Shown: in pieces, positions 28,332 to 37,143 of the stretch
How positions within the stretch are numbered: the stretch's first letter is position 1
Layout: each line of letters starts with the position of its first letter
Assembly (NCBI GenBank): GCA_012270975.1
Contig: JAAXHH010000090.1
Coordinates: forward strand, 22,823-86,822
Direction: 5' to 3'
Source: Candidatus Latescibacterota bacterium
GTDB lineage: Bacteria; JAAXHH01
Length of the DNA: 64,000 nt
Notes under the pieces: generated by a model
What the model saw: the letters and a program-made list of their open reading frames with translations, nothing else
Told to the model about the DNA's origin: nothing
Databases searched by the model: none
Program-made: the position numbers and the translations under genes

Positions 28332-29447
28332 TCAGTCCCAGGGTGTCACGGCGCCGTCGTGGACGCGGAACCGGGTGATCCCCTGCCGGTAGTCCCCGAT
28401 ATCGCTCTCCTTGGCCGTCGTAATAAAGGTCTGGCCGTAGGTGGGGACCATTTCCATCAGGCGCCCCGTCCTGGCGGCGTCGATCTCCGCGAATATGTCG
28501 TCCAACAACAGCAGCGGCGGCACCTGCAACTGGTGCCAGAGAAAACGGGCTTCCGCCAGCTTCAGGGCCGTCGCCGCCGTCTTGTGCTGCCCCTGCGATC
28601 CATAGGCCTGCAACGAGACCCCGTTCATGCGGATGGCCAGGTCGTCCCGGTGCGGCCCCACTTCCGTCACGCCCCGCGCCCTTTCCCGGGGCCCGCTCCG
28701 GTCCAGCGCCTCCTGGAAGGACTCTTCGATGTCGCCGGGGTCCTCGCATTCGAAAGACGGCGCATAGTCCAGTTCGAGCACCTCGTCGTCGCCGCTGATC
28801 TCGGCGTGAACCCGCCGTGCTTCTTCCTTCAGGGCCGCGACGACATCGGCCCGCTTTCTCATGATGCGACTGCCCAGGGCGACCAGCGGCGCGTTCCAGA
28901 CCTCCAGGTCCGGCGCCATTTCCGGGCTCTCCCGGTGCTGATGCGCGCGCAGCGCCTCGTTGCGCTGCCGGACCACCCGCCTGTAGTCCTGCAACGTGGC
29001 GAGATACGCCGCGTTGGACTGCGAGATGGCGATGTCGAGAAAACGGCGGCGCGAGTTCGGCGAACCCTGGACCAGCCTCCGGTCGTCCGGCGAAATCACC
29101 ACCGCGGCCATGATGCCGTACAGGTCCGACAGGTTCCGCTGGGGCGACTCGTTTACGAATACCTTCTTGCCCGTGTGACGGCCGTATCTGATCTGTACCT
29201 CGACCTCCCTGCCTTCCGCGGACTGCCCCTGCCCCTGTATCAGGAAGTGGTCCGCGCCCATTCGGACGAGCTCCCTGTCCTGCGCCTCGCGGCAGGACCG
29301 GGCCACGCATAGGTAATAGACCGCCTCCAGGAGGTTGGTTTTGCCTTGTCCGTTCGTCCCGATAAAAACGTTCGTTTGATGATCACAGGTCAGCGCCAGG
29401 GAGGTGTAATTCCTGTAATGACTAAGGGACAGCCGCTTTAGATGCAC
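28332..29447 (-). CDS. recF: DNA replication and repair protein RecF
   Basis: RecF is an SMC-like ATPase that helps load RecA at single-strand gaps. The 371-residue protein has Walker A GTNGQGKT (30-37), the first-strand motif YRNYTSLAL, signature-type GSQGQHKTAATALKLAEA and Walker B PPLLLLDDIFAEID. It begins four bases after dnaN ends and ends nine bases before dciA. Length is typical. Confidence 0.96.
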   Translation of the reverse strand: MHLKRLSLSHYRNYTSLALTCDHQTNVFIGTNGQGKTNLLEAVYYLCVARSCREAQDRELVRMGADHFLIQGQGQSAEGREVEVQIRYGRHTGKKVFVNESPQRNLSDLYGIMAAVVISPDDRRLVQGSPNSRRRFLDIAISQSNAAYLATLQDYRRVVRQRNEALRAHQHRESPEMAPDLEVWNAPLVALGSRIMRKRADVVAALKEEARRVHAEISGDDEVLELDYAPSFECEDPGDIEESFQEALDRSGPRERARGVTEVGPHRDDLAIRMNGVSLQAYGSQGQHKTAATALKLAEARFLWHQLQVPPLLLLDDIFAEIDAARTGRLMEMVPTYGQTFITTAKESDIGDYRQGITRFRVHDGAVTPWD

Positions 29448-29451
29448 CTTG

Positions 29452-30582
29452 TCAGCTTTCCACGTCGGTAAGTCTCAAGGCCATGATCAGGCACTGGTAG
29501 TCCTCGCCTTCCGACTCTTCCTCGGAAGGGGTGATGATCCCGGCACTGACGGGTGAATCGAGTTTGAAGACCACGTCTTCGCTTTCTATCCGCTCCACGA
29601 CGTCGAGCAGGTAGCGGAAATCGTAGGCCGTATCCATGGCGTCGCCTTCGTATTCGGCCGGCACTTCCTCGCGGGCCTCGCCGCCGATATCGTGGCTGGA
29701 CGAACTGAGTTCGATGAATCCCGGCCGGGCCGAATACCTGATCTGCCGTGTGGTTGCGTTGGACAGGACGGACACGCGGCGCACGGCGCTTTCCAGGACC
29801 TCGCGGTTCACCTTGACGATCTTGTCGTTTCCGCTCGGGATGACCCGCTCGTAGTCGGGATAGGTCGCTTCGATCAGCCTTGCGTACAACTGGGCGTTCT
29901 CCAGGTCGAACACGACGTGATTTTCCCCGATCGTTATGCGGGAAGGCGCGTCCGATTCCCCGATGAGCCTCGAAAGGTTGTTCAGGGCCTTCGGGGGCAC
30001 GATGATTCCTTCGGTGACCGTATCGTCGACTTCGCAGGGGAGGGTCGTCTTGGCCAGCCGGTGGGCGTCCGTGGCGACCATCCGCACGGATCCGCCGCCT
30101 ATGCGCAGGAAGGCGCCCCACAGGCTGGGGTGCGTCTCGTCCTTCGATACCGCGTACACCGTCTTTCGGATCAGGCGCTGCAGGGATGACGCCGGAATCG
30201 TTGTCGTCTGATCAGAAGATACATCCGGAAGGGCCGGATACTCCTCCTTGTCAATGCCTACCAGGCGAAATACCCCCCGGTCGCACCGGACGACCACCTT
30301 GACGCCGTCCACCTCGATTTCCACGGGCGCATCGGGCAGCTCGCGCACCATCTCCGCGAATTTCCTGCCCAGCACCGTAATCGATCCCCCTTCCGTGATC
30401 TGGGCGGGAATCCTGGTCACGATGGATATATCCAGATCGGTGGCCCCGATGGTCACGTGACCGTCTTCCGTCTCCAGCAGCATGTTGGACAGGATGGGCA
30501 GGGTAGTCTTGGGTGGTACGACATTCAGGACAGTCTGTATACCGCTCATCAGCGTGGAACTGGCCGGTATGGTAATCTTCAC
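29452..30582 (-). CDS. dnaN: DNA polymerase III beta subunit (sliding clamp)
   Basis: DnaN is the ring-shaped processivity clamp of the replicative polymerase. The GTG at 30582 is chosen as start: AAAGGAG precedes it by six bases, and KITIPASSTLMSGIQTVLNVV is the normal N-terminus. This gives 376 residues. Family motifs include the clamp domain-1 stretch NMLLETEDGHVTIGATDLDIS, the KEEYPALPD segment, GIIVPPKALNNL and the ending YQCLIMALRLTD. It is the first gene after the origin. Confidence 0.97.
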   Translation of the reverse strand: MKITIPASSTLMSGIQTVLNVVPPKTTLPILSNMLLETEDGHVTIGATDLDISIVTRIPAQITEGGSITVLGRKFAEMVRELPDAPVEIEVDGVKVVVRCDRGVFRLVGIDKEEYPALPDVSSDQTTTIPASSLQRLIRKTVYAVSKDETHPSLWGAFLRIGGGSVRMVATDAHRLAKTTLPCEVDDTVTEGIIVPPKALNNLSRLIGESDAPSRITIGENHVVFDLENAQLYARLIEATYPDYERVIPSGNDKIVKVNREVLESAVRRVSVLSNATTRQIRYSARPGFIELSSSSHDIGGEAREEVPAEYEGDAMDTAYDFRYLLDVVERIESEDVVFKLDSPVSAGIITPSEEESEGEDYQCLIMALRLTDVES

Positions 30583-30688
30583 GGAGTACTCCTTTGGGCA
30601 ATCGGCACCGGTTGCCTTGCCCGGTCCGGAGCGCAAGGAACGCTGCGGGGGTGGGTTGATGTACAGTAACCCGTTACAACTATTGAAT

Positions 30689-30718
30689 ATAATAAAGAAA
30701 GGGGGGCGGGTCGCGCAA
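30689..30718 (-). promoter_or_regulatory. Candidate promoter for dnaN
   Basis: On the minus strand TTGCGC, an 18-base spacer and TATTAT, about 107 bases before the GTG. The -10 differs from consensus at one base, the -35 at two. Prediction only. Confidence 0.4.
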
Positions 30719-30769
30719 GGGATTTGTGAGGTAAAAACTACTTCATATTGTAGAAAGAGGCAAGGGCAC

Positions 30770-31270
30770 GCCGCAAACGTACTATATATAGTGTATTTTA
30801 GATAGAATATATAAAACTAATAATACTAATATACTATGTGGATATGTTGATATCGGACGGTTTTTCTATTTAAACACATATATAATAACAACTTACACCG
30901 AAATCGCGATGTGGAAAAAGAAGGGCCTAAACAGATGTTTATCCACAATTATCCACATACTAGAACCCGGACAGTCCAAAACGCGTGATTATACACATAA
31001 CATCGACACCTTTTAAGCCTGTTTCCCCCGGGCTATCCACATTATAACCACACCCGGATGTACACGTTCGGGGAGTGAATGGACGCGACGCCGGATCGAG
31101 GTCGTTTCGTGCCCTATTGGGGCTCATTTTCCACATCGATGTCTGATAACGAAGGTGGACAGGTGTGGATACATTGGATATACAGTACGCAACATATTGC
31201 CACAAAGGAGGTTACATAAACCGAATCTTGTTAACAAAATGTGGATAACATTGGTGTTATCCACAACGTG
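30770..31270. other. oriC: Chromosomal replication origin oriC
   Basis: The 734-base gap between dnaA and dnaN holds a cluster of DnaA boxes next to an AT-rich block. Perfect TTATNCACA boxes: 30939-30947 and 30949-30957 (tandem, one base apart), 30989-30997, 31257-31265 (plus) and 31240-31248 (minus). One-mismatch boxes: 31033-31041, 31127-31135, 31164-31172. The AT-rich unwinding region spans about 30775-30900. There a box-like TGTGGATAT (30837-30845) abuts TAG/TAT-type triplets (minus strand, 30815-30836) resembling DnaA-trios. Genes point away from this region on both sides apart from dnaA itself. Confidence 0.92.
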
Positions 31271-31316
31271 GCGTCTCCGTTACGGCGGGGAAGGCGTAAC
31301 CGAACAGCTGGCGGGC

Positions 31317-32714
31317 TTACAGCAGCGAATTCCTGATTTTATCGAGGTCGTCCTGCAGGTGCTCGTCGTTCAGCAGCAGTTTCTTGATCGTCTGGCAGGC
31401 GTGTATAACGGTCGTATGGTCTCTCTTGCCGAAAATCGCCCCTATGTCCTTGAGGGACGAGCGGGTCATGTCCCGGCAAAGGAACATGGCGATCTGGCGG
31501 GCCGTCACCACGTGCTTTTTCCGGGTCTTCGCGGCGAGATCCTCGACGGACACGTCGTAGTGCCGGGCTACCGCCTTCTGTATATCCTCAATACCCGCGG
31601 CCCGCTGTTTTCTGCGGATCTTGTTGCTCAGCACCCGTTTCGCCACTTCGATGGTGATGTCGCAATGGCTCAGCGACGCATAGGCCAGCAGGCTGAGCAC
31701 GGCGCCTTCCAGTTCCCGTATGTTCGAAGCGACCCGGTCGGCGATATAGGCGATGACGTCCGGGCTCAGCGAAAGGCCGTCCTTGTCCGCCTTCTTATGC
31801 AGAATGGCTTCCCTTGTTTCGTAGTCGGGCGGCTTCATGTCTGCGAGCAGCCCCCACTCGAACCGGGAAACCAGGCGTTCCTCCAGGCCTGAAAGCTCCT
31901 TCGGGATCCGGTCGCTGGTGAGGACGATCTGCTTGCCCTTCTGCCGCAGCACGTCGAAGGTGTGGAAGAACTCCTCCTGGGTGCGGTCCTTGTGCCCCTT
32001 GCAGAAGAACTGGATGTCGTCCACGATGAGCAGGTCGACGTTTCGGTAGGTCTGCGCGAACTCCTTCGTCTTTTTTTCCTGTATGGACTCGATGAATTCG
32101 CTGTAGAAGATTTCCGACGTGACGTACCGTACGCGGTCGACGGTCCCGAGCTGCTTAGACTCATGGGCGATCGCCTGTGCCAGATGGGTCTTGCCCAGGC
32201 CGACGCCGCCGTAGATCACCAGGGGATTGAAGGTCTGCTGGCCCGGGGATTTTACCACGGCCAGGGAGGCCGCGTGGGCGAAGTCGTTGCACTCCCCCAC
32301 GACGAAGTTCTCGAAGGTATAGTTGTCGTAGAGGATATCGGTTTCCTCTACGTCCCCTGCCTGCTGTTCCTGGCCGGCCTGGGCCGCCTGGCCTTCCCGG
32401 TCCGGACCAGGTGGACCGTAGGAGGGCAGATCGGTAAGCACAGGGACGATCTGTGAATTCCCTTCGAAAATATGGTAGTCTATGGAGACCTGGCGGCCGA
32501 GATGGGTCGTCACGACCTGGCTGATCTTGTCGTGAAACCGCTTCAGCATCCGCTCGCCGGAGAACGGGTTCGGCACCTCGATGGTGAATTTATCCGGGGT
32601 TACGTCATGGCCCTTGGTCCGTTCGAACCAGGTCGCGAACGTCTGCGCGGGCATCATGCCCCTCAGTTCCGACAGACACACCGACCAGAGCTGTGCAGGA
32701 TCTTCCTGCTTCAT
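31317..32714 (-). CDS. dnaA: Chromosomal replication initiator DnaA
   Basis: DnaA binds the boxes in oriC and opens the duplex. The 465-residue protein has domain I (LWSVCLSELRGMMPAQTFATW), a Gln/Gly/Ala linker, the AAA+ domain III with Walker A GGVGLGKTH near residue 170 and Walker B LLIVDDIQFF, sensor-1 IVLTSDRIPKEL, and DNA-binding domain IV with the signature ARQIAMFLCRDMTRSSL and KRDHTTVIHACQTI. It starts at ATG 32714 after AAGGTAA. The origin lies directly downstream of its stop. Confidence 0.97.
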   Translation of the reverse strand: MKQEDPAQLWSVCLSELRGMMPAQTFATWFERTKGHDVTPDKFTIEVPNPFSGERMLKRFHDKISQVVTTHLGRQVSIDYHIFEGNSQIVPVLTDLPSYGPPGPDREGQAAQAGQEQQAGDVEETDILYDNYTFENFVVGECNDFAHAASLAVVKSPGQQTFNPLVIYGGVGLGKTHLAQAIAHESKQLGTVDRVRYVTSEIFYSEFIESIQEKKTKEFAQTYRNVDLLIVDDIQFFCKGHKDRTQEEFFHTFDVLRQKGKQIVLTSDRIPKELSGLEERLVSRFEWGLLADMKPPDYETREAILHKKADKDGLSLSPDVIAYIADRVASNIRELEGAVLSLLAYASLSHCDITIEVAKRVLSNKIRRKQRAAGIEDIQKAVARHYDVSVEDLAAKTRKKHVVTARQIAMFLCRDMTRSSLKDIGAIFGKRDHTTVIHACQTIKKLLLNDEHLQDDLDKIRNSLL

Positions 32715-33055
32715 TGGGTATTACCTTGTCTGCCCAGGGGGCCGAAACATCGGGGGGCGGACCGGGAAATCCCGGGCCGAAAACATGCGCGTACACTCGC
32801 ATGCAACATGCTAAATAATTGTAATTACTACATTTAAGAGGTAATTAGGTACGACAACAAATCCACGGAAGGCGGAAACGTTGCGGGTAGTATCTTCATC
32901 TTAGTATGTATGGTGAGCGGGGTGCTGTCAAGAGAATATCTCGAAAAGATTTGCACCGCTGGAATGAACTAAAACCACTTGACAAAATCGGGCTCTCAAA
33001 GTAATATAGAGGGCTGTTTTTTACATGAAAAGCTTGATAATCCGGAGAGTGACAG
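32715..33055. other. Divergent dnaA-rpmH intergenic region
   Basis: This 341-base gap separates the left- and right-pointing origin operons. It is AT-rich around 32810-32850. No good DnaA box was found here, so the origin is on the dnaN side. A clear promoter for rpmH lies at 32979-33007; I could not define the dnaA promoter. Confidence 0.6.
32979..33007 (+). promoter_or_regulatory. Sigma-70 promoter of the rpmH operon
   Basis: Perfect TTGACA, 17-base spacer, TAATAT, 49 bases before the rpmH ATG. Confidence 0.7.
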
Positions 33056-33190
33056 ATGAAGCGGACCTTTCAGCCGAGCAACCTGAAGCGGCACCGCAGG
33101 CACGGATTTCGTCGAAGGATGAGCACCAAGGCGGGGCGTCTGATCCTGAACCGCCGCCGCGCCAAGGGAAGGACCCGCGTTGCCGTTTAG
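33056..33190 (+). CDS. rpmH: Ribosomal protein bL34
   Basis: A 44-residue, very basic protein of the 50S subunit: it starts [19 protein letters not shown] and continues with [17 protein letters not shown], the universal bL34 pattern. Start preceded by GGAGAG. It is followed after 32 bases by rnpA, the normal order beside the origin. Confidence 0.98.
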   Translation: MKRTFQPSNLKRHRRHGFRRRMSTKAGRLILNRRRAKGRTRVAV

Positions 33191-33222
33191 GCCGCGCCGG
33201 ATCGCCGCAGGACCGATGCACC

Positions 33223-33594
33223 ATGGCCGCCGGTTCCCGACGTTTTCCTCACGACGAACGCATGCGACACCGGTGGGAGTTCGAGCGGGTGAGGAAAAGC
33301 GGATTGACCGTCAGGGGACGCTCGATGATCCTTTCCCTGGCTTCCTCACCGGACCGGCTCGGGCGCCGGGTCGGCTTCATCGTGACCAGGCGCTACGGTG
33401 GCGCCGTCGAGCGCAACCTGGTTCGCCGGAGAATGCGGGAGATCTACCGGCTTAACAGGGACCGCCTGAAGCGCGGGGTGCACCTGGTGCTCATCGCCCG
33501 CACTCCCAGGCAGGAAGCTACGTACCGCCAGATGAATGAAGAGTTTCTTTCCCTCTACCATACCGCGGTGACACGTTTATGTGGAAAAGGCTGA
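33223..33594 (+). CDS. rnpA: Ribonuclease P protein component
   Basis: RnpA is the protein subunit of RNase P, which trims the 5' leaders of tRNAs. The ATG at 33223 gives 123 residues with [22 protein letters not shown] at the N-terminus, then [27 protein letters not shown], the RNR-type RNA-binding helix. The frame is open further upstream but those codons overlap rpmH. Met at residue 14 is an alternative start. The stop overlaps yidD by 16 bases. Confidence 0.94.
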   Translation: MAAGSRRFPHDERMRHRWEFERVRKSGLTVRGRSMILSLASSPDRLGRRVGFIVTRRYGGAVERNLVRRRMREIYRLNRDRLKRGVHLVLIARTPRQEATYRQMNEEFLSLYHTAVTRLCGKG

Positions 33595-33887
33595 CCGCGG
33601 CGATCGCAACCACGCTCGCATGGGTCGTCCGCGGATATCAACTGGCAGTATCCCCGTTCCTTCCGCCAAGCTGCAGGTTTACCCCCACCTGTTCCAATTA
33701 CACCATCGAAGCGCTGGAACGGCGAGGCCCGTTCGCTGGATCCTACCTGGCCGTTCGGCGGCTGTTGCGCTGTCATCCCTTTCACCCTGGCGGATACGAT
33801 CCGGTAGAGCGACCGGCCAGCCAGCCCGGCCCGGTTGGTCCGGGCGGATCAGGCGGCCCGGGCGGCCCAGGCGGCTCACACGAATAG
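33579..33887 (+). CDS. yidD: Membrane protein insertion efficiency factor YidD
   Basis: YidD is a small membrane-associated protein that assists YidC. The 102-residue product has the family core [38 protein letters not shown] and [11 protein letters not shown]. Its last 20 residues are a Gly/Pro-rich tail ([17 protein letters not shown]) from a 9-base tandem repeat, absent from typical YidD. It overlaps rnpA by 16 bases and precedes yidC by 39. Confidence 0.94.
   Translation: MWKRLTAAIATTLAWVVRGYQLAVSPFLPPSCRFTPTCSNYTIEALERRGPFAGSYLAVRRLLRCHPFHPGGYDPVERPASQPGPVGPGGSGGPGGPGGSHE
33832..33881 (+). repeat. 9-bp tandem repeat at the 3' end of yidD
   Basis: Units of the type GGCGGCCCG / GGCGGATCA encode Gly-Gly-Pro/Ser triplets. 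Same periodicity as the repeats in ccmA and gyrB. Confidence 0.7.
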
Positions 33888-33926
33888 CCGCATCCCACGG
33901 CTTACAACCCTGGAATCTCATCAACA

Positions 33927-35693
33927 ATGGAAAAACGGGTACTCGGCGCCTTCGGCCTCATCATCCTGACCTGGATCGGATATTACTACATTATATACCC
34001 CATGTACGCGCCTCCGCGTCCGCCCCCCGTCGACCGGACGTTTACGCCGGAACAGGAGAGAGACTTCCCGCAGGTAGATGATCCCGCGGGGACCTACTCG
34101 ACAGGCGAGGCCGCCGAGCCCACCTACGATACCTCGGCGGACGCGTTCGAGCCCGCGCCGGCACGGACCCCGGCAGCCCGAACCGAGAGCAGCACCCGAA
34201 GGGACTTGACCGCGGACAGTTGGGACCGCTCCGAACGCGTATTGTTCCTCCCCCCAGTCGAAGGCGCCCCTGAACCGCGCGAAATCGTCGTTGAAAACCA
34301 GAACTTCCGTGGCGTGATCAGCACGCTGGGCGGAGTCATAACCAGTTGGAAAATAAAAGGTTATCGGGGTATCGGCGGGGAAGACGTGGAACTCATTCCT
34401 CCCGACCGCGAAACGGGTCCCGACATCATTCTCACGACGGAGCGGGGACCGCGCAGCACCCGGGCCCTGCGGTTTGCGGCGGACCGCGACGCGGTCGTGC
34501 TCGGTCCCGGACAGATCACGGGATCGGTGACGCTCACGGCCGATACGCCCGGGGGACTGACCATTACCAAGGTATTCGCAATCAACCGGGACGACTACGC
34601 CGTGGACCTCCAGGTGAGGATCGCCGGCGGAGAGAACCTTGCCCTGGGCAGCAAGTATTACCTCCGGTGGGGCGGCGGGATCAACGTGACGGAGAAGGAC
34701 TGGGACCAGGACCTGTACGCTTTCCGGGGGTTCGCCTCGCTCAACGACACCGTGATCGATGAAGACCTCGGGACCGAGTTCGAAGATCCGCGGCCCGAGA
34801 CAACGGGAGAAACCCACTGGGTCGGGGTCCGCAGCAAGTATTTCTTCACCGCCATAGTACCCGTGGACCGGAAGGCCAGGGGCTACCGGCTGAACGGCCG
34901 GCCTGTGCAGCGCGCGCAATACGACGACCGGCAGATCGCCGCGGAACTGTCCATGGGACTCGCCTCCCCGCTCACGGACAACTTCCTCCTCTACCTGGGA
35001 CCGGTCCACTACGACACGCTGGAGCAATACGGATACGGCCTCGAGGGCGCCGTCGATCTCGGGTGGACGATCATTCAGCCCATCAGCAGGATCACGCTCA
35101 TTTCGCTGGTCTGGCTGCATCAGTTCATTTCCAATTACGGCATCGTGATCATCGTGCTGTCCATCATCGTGAAAATTCTGCTCTTTCCCCTGACCCACAA
35201 GAGCATGAAGGCCACGCAGGGCATGGCCGCGCTCCAGCCGAAGATGGAATCGCTCAAGGAAAAGTTCAAAAACGATTCGACCAAACTGAACCAGGAGATG
35301 ATGAAGCTGTACCGGGAAGCGGGGGTAAATCCCCTGGGCGGATGCCTGCCCCTGCTGCTGCAGATGCCGATCCTCATCGCGCTCTATACCATCTTCAGCA
35401 GCACGATAGAACTGCGGGACGCGCCCTTCGTCGGATGGATCCAGGACCTGTCCCTCAGGGATCCGTACTACGTGCTGCCTGTCCTCATGGCGGCCACGAT
35501 GCTGATCCAGTCCAAGATGACGATGAAGGACCCCCGGCAGGCCATGTTCGTCTACATCATGCCCGCCGTGCTGTTCTTCATCATGATGAACCTGCCTTCC
35601 GGCCTGATCCTGTACTGGACCATGATCAACGTGCTGACCATCGTGCAGCAGGCGATACAGAACCGTTTTTTCCCGGTTCAGCCCGCAAAGTGA
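33927..35693 (+). CDS. yidC: Membrane protein insertase YidC
   Basis: YidC inserts and folds inner-membrane proteins, alone or with Sec. The 588-residue Gram-negative form has an N-terminal membrane anchor (GLIILTWIGYYYIIYPMY), a variable Pro/Glu/Thr linker, the large periplasmic beta-sandwich domain (about 110-370), then the conserved five-span core with the substrate-groove Arg region (LFPLTHKSMKATQGMAALQPKM), GGCLPLLLQMPILIALY and a C-terminal NLPSGLILYWTMIN. Long periplasmic domain supports a Gram-negative cell. Confidence 0.97.
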   Translation: MEKRVLGAFGLIILTWIGYYYIIYPMYAPPRPPPVDRTFTPEQERDFPQVDDPAGTYSTGEAAEPTYDTSADAFEPAPARTPAARTESSTRRDLTADSWDRSERVLFLPPVEGAPEPREIVVENQNFRGVISTLGGVITSWKIKGYRGIGGEDVELIPPDRETGPDIILTTERGPRSTRALRFAADRDAVVLGPGQITGSVTLTADTPGGLTITKVFAINRDDYAVDLQVRIAGGENLALGSKYYLRWGGGINVTEKDWDQDLYAFRGFASLNDTVIDEDLGTEFEDPRPETTGETHWVGVRSKYFFTAIVPVDRKARGYRLNGRPVQRAQYDDRQIAAELSMGLASPLTDNFLLYLGPVHYDTLEQYGYGLEGAVDLGWTIIQPISRITLISLVWLHQFISNYGIVIIVLSIIVKILLFPLTHKSMKATQGMAALQPKMESLKEKFKNDSTKLNQEMMKLYREAGVNPLGGCLPLLLQMPILIALYTIFSSTIELRDAPFVGWIQDLSLRDPYYVLPVLMAATMLIQSKMTMKDPRQAMFVYIMPAVLFFIMMNLPSGLILYWTMINVLTIVQQAIQNRFFPVQPAK

Positions 35694-35733
35694 CGCAGTC
35701 CCTGTCGCAGGGACCGCACGCCTCGATAATCCC

Positions 35734-37116
35734 ATGACCTCGCAGGCCCTGAACGATACCATTGCCGCGATCGGCACGCCGCCCGGCGAGGGCGGCCTGT
35801 GCGTGGTGCGCATGAGCGGCCCCGAGTCGTTCGCCATCGCCGACCGGGTTTTCAGCGGCGCCGATCGGCCATCCGCGTGCCGGACGCATACCATACATCA
35901 CGGCCACGTCGTCGATCCTCGAAGCAGCGAACGGGTCGATGAAGTGCTTCTGTCGCTCTTCAAGGCTCCGCGCACCTACACCCGGGAGGACCTGATCGAA
36001 TTCAGCGGCCATGGGGGCATGGTGCCAGGCGCCATGATCCTGGATGTGCTGATCCGTTCAGGGGCAAGGCTGGCGGAACCCGGCGAGTTCACGAAACGTG
36101 CTTTTCTGAACGGCAGGATCGACCTCTTGCAGGCCGAGGCGGTGGGAGAATTGATCAGGGCGCGGACCGACGCCTGCGCGCGGGCGGCGCTCAGGCAGTT
36201 GAACGGAACCTGTTCGCAACAGATAGACGAATCCAGGGTAAAGATTATTCAAGTTATTGCATATATTGAAGTTACATTGGATTTTACCGAAGAGGGCATC
36301 CCGGATATGGAGTCCCGGGCCTTCCTGGATCAACTGCGCCCCGTCCAGGAAGCGCTGGACCAGCTCATCAAGTCTTCGCACGAAACGCGCGTACTGAGAG
36401 ACGGCGTCCGAATCGCGTTGCTCGGAAAGCCCAACGTGGGGAAATCCAGTCTGCTCAACATGCTGACGTCTAGGGACCGGGCCATTGTACATCCGGAGTC
36501 GGGTACGACACGGGATACTATCGAGGAGAGCGTCGATATCCAGGGCGTGCCCGTCACCTTCGTGGATACGGCGGGGATCCGGATGACGTCGGATTGGGTT
36601 GAACGGCAGGGCGTTGCGCGGTCGCGGAAGGAACTGGACCAGGCGGACATCCCGCTGGTGGTTTTCGACGCCTCCCGCCCGCCGGATGACGATGACCGGA
36701 GCCTGGCGGGCCAGTTGTCCGAGCGGGACTGCGTGTATATATTGAATAAAAGTGACCTGGATACGTACGATCCGGATTCCTACGCCGAATTGACGGCGGG
36801 AGGCCGGTGCGTCAGAACATCGGCGAAAGAAGGTACCGGCCTGGACGACCTGGTGGAATCGATGCTTGAAATCGTGCAATACGATCCCGCCGGATTCGAG
36901 TCGGGCCTCGTGGTGAATGCCCGCCAGGGGGATCTTCTGAACAAGGCCAAAGCGAGCTTGGATCGAGGTGTCGGGGTTTTGGAAGAAGGGCTCGGCGCCG
37001 AGATGGCGGCCATCGATCTACGGGAATGTGTCCGTCACCTCGGCGTCCTCGTGGGAAAAGAAATCGGTGACGCGGTACTGGATCATGTCTTCTCCAGGTT
37101 CTGTATAGGCAAATGA
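35734..37116 (+). CDS. mnmE: tRNA modification GTPase MnmE
   Basis: MnmE with MnmG installs the (carboxymethyl)aminomethyl group on wobble U34 of certain tRNAs. The 460-residue protein has the N-terminal folate-binding domain (GRIDLLQAEAVGELIRA), a helical domain, the G domain with G1 GKPNVGKSS near residue 231, G2 GTTRDTIEE, G3 DTAGIR, G4 NKSD and G5 TSAKEGTG, and the C-terminal catalytic CIGK box. It ends with the base before the parS site. Confidence 0.97.
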   Translation: MTSQALNDTIAAIGTPPGEGGLCVVRMSGPESFAIADRVFSGADRPSACRTHTIHHGHVVDPRSSERVDEVLLSLFKAPRTYTREDLIEFSGHGGMVPGAMILDVLIRSGARLAEPGEFTKRAFLNGRIDLLQAEAVGELIRARTDACARAALRQLNGTCSQQIDESRVKIIQVIAYIEVTLDFTEEGIPDMESRAFLDQLRPVQEALDQLIKSSHETRVLRDGVRIALLGKPNVGKSSLLNMLTSRDRAIVHPESGTTRDTIEESVDIQGVPVTFVDTAGIRMTSDWVERQGVARSRKELDQADIPLVVFDASRPPDDDDRSLAGQLSERDCVYILNKSDLDTYDPDSYAELTAGGRCVRTSAKEGTGLDDLVESMLEIVQYDPAGFESGLVVNARQGDLLNKAKASLDRGVGVLEEGLGAEMAAIDLRECVRHLGVLVGKEIGDAVLDHVFSRFCIGK

Positions 37117-37132
37117 TGTTCCACGTGAAACA
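37117..37132. other. parS: parS centromere site
   Basis: TGTTCCACGTGAAACA, an exact match to the known ParB-binding consensus TGTTNCACGTGAAACA, directly between the mnmE stop and mnmG. It lies about 6 kb from the origin boxes. Confidence 0.88.
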
Positions 37133-37143
37133 AGGACCATGCG

